DNA of 64,000 nucleotides. Source: Desertimonas sp963732335. GTDB taxonomy: Bacteria; Actinomycetota; Acidimicrobiia; Acidimicrobiales; Ilumatobacteraceae. The notes beneath the pieces were generated by a model, which was not told the origin of the DNA, searched no databases, and saw only the letters and a list, made by a program, of their open reading frames with translations. Position numbers and translations under genes: made by a program. This document shows positions 48,009 through 56,438 of this stretch, piece by piece; the stretch's first letter is position 1; the number at the start of each line of letters is the position of its first letter. The stretch lies in contig CAVSZO010000038.1 of the NCBI GenBank assembly GCA_963732335.1, positions 1 through 64,000 of the forward strand. Direction: 5' to 3'.

Positions 48009-49062
48009 ACTTGGTACTACGGGCGGGTTCGTCGCGGTGGCGGGCGCCGATCGCCGTAGCGCTCGCCGTCGTCGCGACGTTCCTCATCACGGCGATTCCG
48101 ATCCGGGCCGGCGGCGCCAGCCCGGCGGCCGCCTACTGGCGCTACCTGATCACGCCGTTGACGTCGTGGAACGGCGTGCAGGAGGTCCTCCTCGCCGCGT
48201 CACCGTTGCTGCTGACCGGGCTCGCCGTCGCCATCGCCTTCCGCGCCGGCTACTACAACATCGGCGCTGAGGGACAGTTCCTCGCCGGCGCGATCGGGGC
48301 CACCGTCCCCGGCTTGTACGCGTCCGGGTTGGACGCCTGGCTCGCCCTGCCGCTCGCCCTCGCGGCCGGCGCCGCTGCCGGGTTGCTGTGGGCGCTGCTG
48401 CCGGCGTGGCTCAAGCGGGTAGCCGGCATCGACGAGGTGGTGACGACGCTGCTGCTCAACCCGGTCGCCTTGTTGCTGCTGCAGGGGCTGCTCAACGGAC
48501 CATGGCGTCATCCGGAGAGCGGGTTCCCCGACTCCGAGACGTTCGGTCCCGGCTACGAACTGCCGACGATCTTCGGCAGCGAGCGCGTCCACGCCGGGCT
48601 GCTGATCGGCGTCGTGGCGATCGCCGCGACGGCGATCGTGATGTCGCTGACGCCGGTCGGGCTGCGCCTCAAGGCCGCTGGGCAAGCACCGGCGGCGGCG
48701 CGCTTCAGCGGCATCCGCGTCGACCCACCTGCAATGGTCGGCGGCGCTGCGTGTCGGGGGCGATCGCCGGGCTCGCCGGGGCGTGCCAGGTGCTCGGCGT
48801 GCAGCACCAGCTCACCGGCTCGATCGCCGCCGGCTACGGCTACACCGGCATCGTCGTCGCCTCGCTCGGCGCCCTCACCGCCGGCGGCGTGCTGCTCGTC
48901 GGTCTGCTCCTCGGCGACATCGCCGTCGGCGCCCAGAACGCCTCGCTCGTGTTGCAGATCCCCCAGCAGATGGGCGACATCGTCACCGCCGTCCTGCTGC
49001 TCACCGTCGTGTCGGCACTCACACTGCGCAACTACCGGATCGTGTGGCGGAGGCCGTCGTGA
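48005..49062 (+). CDS. BMP-system ABC permease 1, frameshifted
   Basis: BPD_transp_2-type membrane protein of about 350 residues with nine or so helices. LLTGLAVAIAFRAGYYNIGAEGQFLAGAIGA is the family signature, and GLRLKAAGQAPAAARFSGI is the cytoplasmic coupling loop. A shift near 48740 splits it; the second part reads AIAGLAGACQVLGVQHQLT and ends LRNYRIVWRRPS. GTG starts overlap both neighbours, so the operon is tightly coupled. Confidence 0.88.
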
Positions 49063-49958
49063 GCATCTCCTGGCTGGCCGTGCTGACAGCGATGTTCACG
49101 ATCGCCACACCGCTGGCGTACGGCGCCCTCGGCGCGATCCTCGGCGAACGGACCGGCGTGCTCAACCTCGGCATCGAGGGGACGATGTACGCCGGAGCGT
49201 TCGGTGGCTTCCTCGCCGCCGAGAAGTCGGGCTCGCTGTGGCTCGGGATCGTCGCCGCGATCGCAGTCGGCGCCGCCGCTGGGGCGCTGATGGGACTGCT
49301 CACCGTGTCGATCGGCGTCAACCAGCACGTCGCCGGCATCGGCGTCACGCTCGGTCTCGTCGCCGCCTCCGACTACACCAGCCGTCTGCTCTACGGCACC
49401 GGCGTCCAGGCTCGTTCGCCGAAGTTCACCCGGTGGTTCGAGGACCTCGACATCCTCGCCCAGTACCCACCGACGTACGTCGTCTTCCTCGTCATCGCCC
49501 CGCTGCTGTGGTGGGTGCTGCGATCAACGGGTGCCGGCATGCGCCTGCGCGCTGTCGGCGAGAACCCGGAGGCTGCCGATGTCGCCGGGATCTCCGTGGC
49601 GGCGACCCGCTACGTCGCCCTCGTGTGCGGTGGCGTGCTGATGGCGCTCGGCGGTGCGTTCCTCACCCTCGCCACCCTCGGCAGCTTCACGATCGACATC
49701 GTCAGCGGCCGCGGCTGGGTGTGCATCGCCCTCGTCATCTTCGGGCGATGGGGCGTGTGGCCGACGATCGCCGGGGCGCTGCTGTTCGGCGTCACCGATG
49801 CCCTGCAGCTGCAGCTGGCGATCACCCCGGAGTTCGGCGACGTTCCCAACGAGCTGATGATCGCCGTGCCGTACCTCGTCGTGATCGCCGCCCTGGTGAT
49901 CTGGGGGCGGGGCATCCGCTATCCCGGTGCCTACCTCCGCCCGTACCGGCGCGTGTGA
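49059..49958 (+). CDS. BMP-system ABC permease 2
   Basis: 299 residues, intact, about eight helices. PLAYGALGAILGERTGVLNLGIEGTMYAGAF is the family N-terminal signature; MRLRAVGENPEAADVAGISV is the coupling loop; and FGRWGVWPTIAGALLFGVTDAL closes the domain. GTG 49059 overlaps the first permease stop (GTGA). Completes a four-part nucleoside importer with the binding protein and double ATPase. Confidence 0.92.
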   Translation: MSISWLAVLTAMFTIATPLAYGALGAILGERTGVLNLGIEGTMYAGAFGGFLAAEKSGSLWLGIVAAIAVGAAAGALMGLLTVSIGVNQHVAGIGVTLGLVAASDYTSRLLYGTGVQARSPKFTRWFEDLDILAQYPPTYVVFLVIAPLLWWVLRSTGAGMRLRAVGENPEAADVAGISVAATRYVALVCGGVLMALGGAFLTLATLGSFTIDIVSGRGWVCIALVIFGRWGVWPTIAGALLFGVTDALQLQLAITPEFGDVPNELMIAVPYLVVIAALVIWGRGIRYPGAYLRPYRRV

Positions 49959-49970
49959 CAATCACTGGTT

Positions 49971-50423
49971 GTGAGCACCGACGCAGAGTTCCTCGAGTTG
50001 GCCATCGCCGAGGCCCGGGCCGGCCTCGCCGAAGGCGGCGTTCCGATCGGCGCCGCCCTCGTCGTCGATGGCGACGTCCTCGCCGTCGGACGCAACAAGC
50101 GCGTCCAGGAGGGCAGCGTCATCAAGCACGGCGAGACCGACTGCCTGGAGAACGCCGGTCGGCTGCGCGCCAGCGTCTACGCCCGGGCGACGATGGTGAC
50201 GACGCTGTCGCCGTGCGACATGTGCACCGGGGCGATCCTGATGTACGGGATCCCGCGTGTCGTCGTCGGTGAGAACCGGACGTTCTACGGCGGTGAGGAT
50301 CTGCTGCGCTCCCGGGGCGTCGAGGTCGTCGTCCTCGACAACGCCGAGTGCTTCACGATGATGTCCGAGTTCATCGCCGCCAACCCCGAGCTCTGGTTCG
50401 AGGACATCGGCGAGGAGGGCTAG
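49971..50423 (+). CDS. cytosine/nucleoside deaminase (yeast Fcy1-like)
   Basis: Zinc hydrolase of 150 residues. Ligands: H53 and catalytic E55 in KHGETDCLENAG, and C82/C85 in LSPCDMCTGAILMYGIP, a stretch very like yeast cytosine deaminase. It would convert cytosine to uracil or act on a related base. Its place right after a nucleoside importer supports a salvage role. GTG start; intact. Guanine deaminase and tRNA adenosine deaminase have a different PCxxC context, so I favour cytosine-type. Confidence 0.85.
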   Translation: MSTDAEFLELAIAEARAGLAEGGVPIGAALVVDGDVLAVGRNKRVQEGSVIKHGETDCLENAGRLRASVYARATMVTTLSPCDMCTGAILMYGIPRVVVGENRTFYGGEDLLRSRGVEVVVLDNAECFTMMSEFIAANPELWFEDIGEEG

Positions 50424-50445
50424 GCGAGGCATTAGTCTCGCCGTC

Positions 50446-50604
50446 ATGCCTGGCGTCATCGCCATCGTCGTCGTGTTGCTGCTGGTGATCCCCGTGATCG
50501 TGCTGTTGAGCGGGGGAGTGCTGTCGGCGGTGCTCGGGTTCTTCCTCGGCCGCGATGCCGATGGGCGCTACGAAGGCAGCGAGTTGCTGCAGCTCGACGA
50601 CTGA
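50446..50604 (+). CDS. 52-residue single-helix membrane protein
   Basis: Reads MPGVIAIVVVLLLVIPVIVL, then a second short hydrophobic run (GVLSAVLGFFLG) and a polar tail with acidic end (ELLQLDD). One, perhaps two, membrane helices, cytoplasmic tail likely. The small ORF fits the gap between the deaminase and the decarboxylase, ending one base before the next GTG. No known family; actinobacteria often have such small membrane proteins. Confidence 0.55.
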   Translation: MPGVIAIVVVLLLVIPVIVLLSGGVLSAVLGFFLGRDADGRYEGSELLQLDD

Positions 50605-50605
50605 C

Positions 50606-51997
50606 GTGGCGATGCATCGCCACGACGGCACCAGCGAGGTGCTCACCCAGGCGATCGTGCGCTACGCCGTGGACCGCGTGCGGATGAAGCCGCCGCCGCT
50701 CGACCACCCGCGCACCCCCGACGAGTTGCGGGCGATGGTCGGTCGCACCGTGACGCCCAACGGCGTCGGCGGGCTGGAAGCGCTGCGCATCTTCAGCGAG
50801 GTGCTCGCCCCGGCGTGCATCTCCACCGACCACCCGCGGCACCTGTCGTTCGTCCCGGCGGCGCCGACGGAGGCGTCGATCCTGTTCGATCTCGTCGTCG
50901 GCGCATCGAGCATCTATGCCGGGTCATGGGTGGAGGGTGCCGGTGCCGTGTTCGCCGAGAACGAGGCGTTGCGCTGGATCGCCGATCTCGCTGGTCTGCC
51001 GCCGGAGGCGGGCGGTGTGTTCGTCAGCGGTGGCACGGCGGGCAACCTGTCGGCGCTGCTGGCGGCCAGATGGAAGTGGCGGGCCGATGCCGGTGGGGCA
51101 CTCGACCGAACGCGCGGGCTGGTCCTCGGCTGCGACGGCGCCCATTCCTCGGTCGCCCAGGCCGCCAAGGCGATGGACGCCGACATCGTGCTGGCGCCCG
51201 CCGACGAACGCGGCCGGCTCACGGCCAGCGCCATCGACGCCACCATCGCCGGCCTCACCGAGGAGGACCGGCGGCGGGTGTTCGCCGTCGTCGCCACATC
51301 GGGGACGACGAACGCGGGTGTCGTCGACGATCTTGCCGCCGCCGCCGACGCCGCCGAACGGCTGGGCACCTGGTACCACATCGACGGCGCCTATGGCGGC
51401 GCCGGCCTCGCCGCCCCGAGCGTGCGCCATCTGTTCGCCGGCGTCGAGCGCGCCGACAGCTTCATCGTCGATCCGCACAAGTGGCTGTTCGCCCCGTTCG
51501 ACTCGTGCGCCCTCGTCTACCGCGATCCGGAGGTCGCCCGTCTCGCCCACACCCAGCACGCCGAGTACCTCGACGTCCTCCACCACGACCACGACCACGC
51601 CAGCGCGGCGGCCGGATGGAACACGTCCGACTACGCCCATCACCTCACACGGCGAGCGCGGGGCCTGCCGTTCTGGTTCAGCCTGGCGACGTACGGCACC
51701 GACGCCTATGCGGCGGCGATCGAGACGACGTTGCAGACCACCCGCGCCGGCGCCCGCCTCGTCGACGACGCCGAACACCTCGAGCTGATCCTCGAGCCCG
51801 AGTTGTCGATCGTGCTGTTGCGCCGCCGCGGCTGGCGTGCCGCCGACTACCAGTCGTGGAGCGACGAGCAGCTGCGTCGCGGCGAGGCGTTCGTGACCCC
51901 GTCGTCGTGGCAGGGCGAGACGGTGCTGCGCTGGTGCATCGTCAACCCGGAGACGACCGTCGACGACCTGGCCGCCATCGTCGACACGCTCGCCTGA
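50606..51997 (+). CDS. PLP-dependent group II amino acid decarboxylase
   Basis: 463 residues, intact. FVSGGTAGNLSALLAAR, VLGCDGAHSSVAQAAKAM, VATSGTTNAGVVDDL, YHIDGAYGGAGLAAPSV and the PLP lysine in VDPHKWLFAPFDSC (K near 292) are all present, so it should be active. Substrate may be an aromatic amino acid, glutamate or aspartate; the sequence does not settle this. GTG 50606 chosen; ATG 50612 is equally possible. It separates the BMP-type operon from the LacI gene. Confidence 0.87.
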   Translation: MAMHRHDGTSEVLTQAIVRYAVDRVRMKPPPLDHPRTPDELRAMVGRTVTPNGVGGLEALRIFSEVLAPACISTDHPRHLSFVPAAPTEASILFDLVVGASSIYAGSWVEGAGAVFAENEALRWIADLAGLPPEAGGVFVSGGTAGNLSALLAARWKWRADAGGALDRTRGLVLGCDGAHSSVAQAAKAMDADIVLAPADERGRLTASAIDATIAGLTEEDRRRVFAVVATSGTTNAGVVDDLAAAADAAERLGTWYHIDGAYGGAGLAAPSVRHLFAGVERADSFIVDPHKWLFAPFDSCALVYRDPEVARLAHTQHAEYLDVLHHDHDHASAAAGWNTSDYAHHLTRRARGLPFWFSLATYGTDAYAAAIETTLQTTRAGARLVDDAEHLELILEPELSIVLLRRRGWRAADYQSWSDEQLRRGEAFVTPSSWQGETVLRWCIVNPETTVDDLAAIVDTLA

Positions 51998-52018
51998 CCA
52001 GATGGGCCAGCCTCCGTC

Positions 52019-52047
52019 TTGACGTAGCGGGCCGTTGCTGGCAACGA
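52019..52047 (+). promoter_or_regulatory. promoter with LacI-type operator before the lacI gene
   Basis: TTGACG (52019-52024) is a -35 box. CGTTGC-TG-GCAACG (52033-52046) is a perfect dyad of the LacI-family type, ending at a weak -10 (AACGAT, 52043-52048). Since the dyad covers the TTG at 52035, self-repression is likely and the true translation start may be further downstream. Confidence 0.55.
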
Positions 52048-53081
52048 TTGCAGGTATCGATTTCAGGCGCCACCGCACGACCATCGCCGACGTCGCCAAG
52101 CAGGCCGGCGTGTCGACCTCGAGCGTGTCGCGCTACCTGAAAGGCCAGCACGTCACCGGCTCGGCGGAGATCGCCACGGCGATGCACGAGCTCGACTACC
52201 GCCCGTCGGCGCTGGCCCGCTCGCTCAAGTCGGGGCGCACCGACACGATCGGACTCGTCGTCCCCGACGTCACCAACCCGTTCTTCGCCGGCGTCGTCAA
52301 GGGCGCCGAGTCAGTGGCCCAGGGCACCAGCTACCAGCTCGTGCTGTGCAACACCGACGAGAGCGCGGATCGCGAGCACGGCGTGCTGTCGACGATCCGG
52401 GACCGCGTCGATGGGCTACTGCTGGCGCCGGCGCGCGACGACGCCGAGACATCCGAGTCGCTCGCCGCCCTGGGTGTCCCGATCGTCCTCGTCGACCGCA
52501 CACTGCCGGACCCCGGCGACGCCGATGCCGTGCTGATCGACAACGCCGGGGGAGCCGCCGCCGCTGCCCGCCTGCTGATCGAGGAGGGGCACCAGCGCAT
52601 CGCCTTCGTTTCCGGTCCCCTCGACACCACCCCGGGCGCAGAGCGCCACGCCGGCTTTGTCGCCGAGTGCGAAGCGGCCGGCGTCGACGTGATCGTCGAA
52701 GTCGCCGACTTCAAGGAGCACGGCGGCTATCAGGCGGCGATGCGGTTGTTCGCCGGGGCCGAGCCTCCGACGGCGGCGTTCGCCGCCAACAACCTGATGA
52801 CGATCGGCGTGCTGCGAGCGCTGCGCGATCTCGGCCTCGCCGTGCCGCGCGCCGTATCGGTGGTCGGCTTCGACGACCACCTGCTCGCCGATCTCCTCGA
52901 CCCACCGCTCTCGGTCATCGACCGCGACGTCGAGAACCAGGGCGCCGTCGCCATGCGGATGCTGCTCGCCCGCCTGTCCGGGGACGTCACCGGCCCGGGC
53001 CGCACCGTCCGTCTCGACACCCGACTGATCCGTCGTTCGTCGACGGCCAACCACGGCCGGCGTGGCCGGGGAACGCAATGA
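52035..53081 (+). CDS. LacI-family transcriptional repressor
   Basis: About 340 residues. HTH: TTIADVAKQAGVSTSSVSRYLKG; hinge: LDYRPSALARSLKSGRTDTIG; ligand-binding domain: VVPDVTNPFFAGVVKGAES, LLLAPARDDAETSE, and the C-terminal SVVGFDDHLLADLLDPPLSVI. Together with the following kinase the ligand may be a pentose or nucleoside. Start is uncertain: the open frame begins at a TTG (52035) that lies within an operator-like dyad, with 15 extra residues ahead of the HTH. The kinase start overlaps its stop. Intact. Confidence 0.9.
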   Translation: MLATIAGIDFRRHRTTIADVAKQAGVSTSSVSRYLKGQHVTGSAEIATAMHELDYRPSALARSLKSGRTDTIGLVVPDVTNPFFAGVVKGAESVAQGTSYQLVLCNTDESADREHGVLSTIRDRVDGLLLAPARDDAETSESLAALGVPIVLVDRTLPDPGDADAVLIDNAGGAAAAARLLIEEGHQRIAFVSGPLDTTPGAERHAGFVAECEAAGVDVIVEVADFKEHGGYQAAMRLFAGAEPPTAAFAANNLMTIGVLRALRDLGLAVPRAVSVVGFDDHLLADLLDPPLSVIDRDVENQGAVAMRMLLARLSGDVTGPGRTVRLDTRLIRRSSTANHGRRGRGTQ

Positions 53082-54026
53082 ACGTGCTGCCGGAGCCAGC
53101 CGAGATGCCGTCGATCCTCGTCATCGGCTCGATGATGATCGACCAGATCACCTACTGCGAGCGCGTTCCCGAGGAGGGCGAAACGCTGGTCGCTGACCGC
53201 TACGAGCAGGGGTTCGGCGGCAAGGGTGCCAACCAGGCGGTGATGGCGGCGCGCCTCGGGGCCAGCGTGACGCTGGTCGGCTGCGTCGGCGACGACGACC
53301 TCGGACGGGCCACGGTCGCCAACCTCGAGGCCCACGAGATCGACGCCTCGGGTGTGAAGACGATCGCTGGCTGTGCCACAGGGGTCGCACCGATCTGGGT
53401 CGACGGGAGCGGTGCCAACCGGATCCTCATCGCCCCCGGTGCCAACGACGCTGTTGACGCCGACACCGTGGCCGGCGGTTTCGCTGGCCGCGACGACGTT
53501 GCCGTCGTGCTCGCCCAGCTGGAGACGCCACAGGCGGCGAGCAGCGAGGCGTTCCGGCTGGCGCGGCAGCGCGGAGCCGTGACCATCCTCAACCCGGCGC
53601 CGGCGGCCGCCCTCGATGACGGGCTGCTCGACGTCACCGACTGGCTGATCCCCAACGAGAGCGAGTTCGAGCTGTTGTTCGGCCGCCTGCCCGACCTCGA
53701 TGTCCTCGCTGCCGAGGCGGCCGAACGGCCCTTCGGGCTCATCGTCACCCTCGGCGCCGGCGGCGCGATCGTCAGTCGCGGCTCGCACACCTCGCTACGT
53801 CAGCGCGCCGCCCGCCGACATCATCGTCGACACCACCGGTGCCGGCGACGCCTTCGTCGGGGCGTTCGCCACGGGCTTGGCCGTCGGACTCGACCCCATC
53901 GATGCGACCCAACTCGGTTGCGTGGCCGGATCGCTGTCCGTGCGCCGCGCCGGGACGCAACGGTCGTTTCCCTCACGTCGTGACGTGGAGGACGAACTCA
54001 ATCTCAAGCAAAGGGAGGAAGCATGA
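53078..54026 (+). CDS. PfkB-family (ribokinase-like) sugar/nucleoside kinase, one frameshift
   Basis: About 316 residues. IDQITYCERVPEEGETLVAD, then FGGKGANQAVMAARLGA (the GG hinge and N-terminal PfkB signature) and DTTGAGDAFVGAFATGLA (catalytic GAGD near residue 254) are clear. A shift near 53790 lies just ahead of the second signature. Ribokinase is the closest match, and LacI-ribokinase pairing supports that, but the nucleobase-related neighbours allow a ribonucleoside kinase. Coupled to both neighbours by ATGA overlaps. Confidence 0.85.
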
Positions 54027-55063
54027 GTGAACCCATCACCATCGATCGGCGGCGGCTGCTGCGGATGTCGGCACTCGGAGGCGCCGGCTTGATCGTCGGA
54101 CCGACGATCGCCAGCGCCCTCGGCACCCGCGTCGCCGCAACCGGCACCACGGAACCAGCGGCATTGACCGACCTCAACGTCCAGCTCGGCTGGATCGCCA
54201 ACGTCGAGAACGCCGGCGAGTTCGTCGCCGCCACCAACGGCTACTACGCCGAGGAGGGCCTCAACCCGACGCTCACGCCTGGCGGCCCCGGGGCGATCCT
54301 CGAGCCGACGGTGGTGTCCGGAGCGGCGCTGATCGGCCTGTCCTCGGCCGACACGATCGCCCGGGCCAACGCCGAGGGCGCCGGACTCAAGATCGTCGGC
54401 GTCACGTTGCAACAGAACCCCTCGGCGGTGATGTCGTTGGCGTCCAACCCGGTGCCTGACGCGCAGAGCCTGGAGGGCAAGCGGCTCGGACTGCAGCAGA
54501 CCGGTGATGCCATCTACCAGGCGTTTTTCATCAAGGCCGGCGTCGACGCGTCGCAGGTGACGATCGTCCCCGTGCAGTTCGACCCCGCCCCGCTGGTCGC
54601 CGGCGAGGTCGACGCCTTCGCCTCGTTCCAGACCAACCAGCCGATCGCTCTCGAAGCCGAGGGCATCGAGACGGTCACCTGGCTGCTCGCCGACTACGGC
54701 TACAACCTCTACGCCGACGCCTTCTTCGTCACCGAGGACACGCTCGCCGACGAGGCGGCGCGGGACACGGTCGTGCGCTTCCTGCGCGCCACCCGCCGCG
54801 GTTGGGAAGACGCCATCGCCGATCCGGCGGCTGCCGCCCAGATCGTCGTCGACGAGTACGGCGCCGAGCTCGACCTCGACGTGGAGACCCAGACGGCGAC
54901 GCTCGAAGCGTTCGTGCCGCTGATCCAGACCGACGAGATCGCCGAGCAAGGTCTGTTCTGGATGACGGACGAGGGCATCGCCGCCAATGTCGAGACGATG
55001 CAGTCGGTCGACATCGACGTCGACGAGACGCTGTTCACCAACGAGCTGCTCGAAGAAGCCTGA
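54023..55063 (+). CDS. Tat-exported NMT1/THI5-type ABC substrate-binding protein
   Basis: 346 residues, intact. A twin-arginine signal (DRRRLLRMSALGGAGLIVG) precedes the mature domain. LTDLNVQLGWIANVENAGEFVAATNGYYAEEG is typical of NMT1-like proteins, as are LSSADTIARANAEG, LEGKRLGLQQTGDAIYQAFF and FVTEDTLADEAARDTVVRFLRATRRGW. Family members bind pyrimidine precursors, riboflavin or sulfonates. ATG overlaps the kinase stop, and the ATPase and permease genes follow. Confidence 0.88.
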   Translation: MSEPITIDRRRLLRMSALGGAGLIVGPTIASALGTRVAATGTTEPAALTDLNVQLGWIANVENAGEFVAATNGYYAEEGLNPTLTPGGPGAILEPTVVSGAALIGLSSADTIARANAEGAGLKIVGVTLQQNPSAVMSLASNPVPDAQSLEGKRLGLQQTGDAIYQAFFIKAGVDASQVTIVPVQFDPAPLVAGEVDAFASFQTNQPIALEAEGIETVTWLLADYGYNLYADAFFVTEDTLADEAARDTVVRFLRATRRGWEDAIADPAAAAQIVVDEYGAELDLDVETQTATLEAFVPLIQTDEIAEQGLFWMTDEGIAANVETMQSVDIDVDETLFTNELLEEA

Positions 55064-55065
55064 TC

Positions 55066-55638
55066 GTGCGGGACCCCGGTGACGACCCGTGGGCGTCGGT
55101 GACGACGTCCACGGGTCTGCCCGCCGACGAGGTGATCTCGACACTGCAGAAGTCGATCCGCCGCGGCGAGGTGCGCAACGCCGTGCTGTGCGCCCTCGAC
55201 CTGTCGGCCACGAGTCCCGCGCTCGACACCTACCTCTGGGACCGGCTCCACGTCATCGCCGTCGAGGACGTCGGCTTCGGGAACCCGTCGGCAGTCTCTG
55301 TCATCGTGGCCCTCGATGCAGCCCGCCAGCGTTTCGACGAAGCGAGCCACGATCGCTCCCTGTTCACGATCCACGCCGTGCGCCTGCTCGCCGAGTCGGC
55401 CAAGGATCGTTCCAACGACGAGCTCGCCAACGTCGCCCGCGCTGAGCTCGAACGGGGCGGACGCCCCGAGATCCCCGACCACGCCCTCGACATGCACACG
55501 CGCCGCGGCCAGCAGCTCGGCCGCGGCATCGAGCACTTCCTCACCGAGGGTGCCCGCGTCCACCCGGAGCTGGAAACGCGTGAACGCCGATGGCGGGCCG
55601 AGCTGCTCGCCCAGCTCGGCCTGCCGGCGGACGAATGA
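55066..55638 (+). CDS. free-standing RarA/MgsA C-terminal-like domain protein
   Basis: 190 residues, intact. It matches the helical C-terminal half of the RarA AAA+ ATPase: STLQKSIRRGEVRNAVLCALDL, then LWDRLHVIAVEDVGFGNPSAVSVIVAL (compare RarA ...RR...IASEDVGNADPRA), HAVRLLAESAKDRSNDELAN, and PDHALDMHTRRGQQLGRGIEHF. The N-terminal ATPase part (P-loop, arginine finger) is absent. It starts two bases after the binding-protein stop and overlaps the ATPase gene, so it is co-translated with an ABC importer. Function in that setting is unknown. Confidence 0.7.
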   Translation: MRDPGDDPWASVTTSTGLPADEVISTLQKSIRRGEVRNAVLCALDLSATSPALDTYLWDRLHVIAVEDVGFGNPSAVSVIVALDAARQRFDEASHDRSLFTIHAVRLLAESAKDRSNDELANVARAELERGGRPEIPDHALDMHTRRGQQLGRGIEHFLTEGARVHPELETRERRWRAELLAQLGLPADE

Positions 55639-56438
55639 CGGCGGAGGACGGTGCCCTCGATGGCCGGGCCGGTCTGGACATCAAGGGGTTGCGCAAGGAG
55701 TTCAGCCTCCGTGGGCAGACCATCGTCGCCGTCGACAACTTCGACTTGTCCACGTCACGCGGCGAGTTCGTCGCCCTGCTCGGTCCGTCGGGCTGCGGGA
55801 AGTCGACGGTGCTGCGAATCCTCGCCGACCTCGAACAGCCCACGAGCGGTGACGTCGCTGTCCACGGTGCCGCACCGTCGGTGCTGCGCCGCGCCGGCCG
55901 GCTGGGGATCGCCTTCCAGGATCCAGCGCTGCTTCCCTGGCGCACCGTCGAACGCAACGTGCGACTACCACTGGAGGTTGCCGGGGAACGCAGCCGCGGC
56001 ACCAACGTGGCGGCGTTGATCGACCTCGTCGGTCTCGCCGGGTTCGAGCGGGCAAGGCCCGCACAACTGTCAGGAGGAATGCGCCAGCGGGCGGCGATCG
56101 CCCGCTCGTTGGTCACCGACCCCGACGTGCTGTTGCTCGACGAGCCGTTCGGCGCCCTCGACGAGATGACCCGCCAGCGCCTCAACGTCGAATTGCAGCG
56201 GATCTGGTCGGAGCGATCGATCACCACACTGCTGGTCACCCACTCGATCGCCGAGGCGGTGTTCCTCGCCGACCGCGTCGCCGTGATGTCGCCGCGGCCC
56301 GGACGGGTGATCGCCACCGTCGACGTCGAACTGGACCGGCCGCGGTCTCCCGACGTGCTGCGCAGCCCCGAGTTCCACGCCACCTGTGACGAGCTGACGG
56401 CACTGCTGTTCGGCACGGGAGCGAACGCGCAGCTATGA
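55635..56438 (+). CDS. ABC importer ATPase (SsuB/TauB type)
   Basis: 267 residues, intact. Walker A LLGPSGCGKSTVLR, Q-loop FQDPALLPWRTV, signature LSGGMRQRAAIARSL, Walker B VLLLDEPFGALDE, H-loop LLVTHSIAEAVFLADR. Fits the nitrate/sulfonate/taurine class that pairs with NMT1-type binding proteins. ATG overlaps the RarA-like gene stop, and the stop overlaps the permease start. Confidence 0.93.
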   Translation: MTAEDGALDGRAGLDIKGLRKEFSLRGQTIVAVDNFDLSTSRGEFVALLGPSGCGKSTVLRILADLEQPTSGDVAVHGAAPSVLRRAGRLGIAFQDPALLPWRTVERNVRLPLEVAGERSRGTNVAALIDLVGLAGFERARPAQLSGGMRQRAAIARSLVTDPDVLLLDEPFGALDEMTRQRLNVELQRIWSERSITTLLVTHSIAEAVFLADRVAVMSPRPGRVIATVDVELDRPRSPDVLRSPEFHATCDELTALLFGTGANAQL

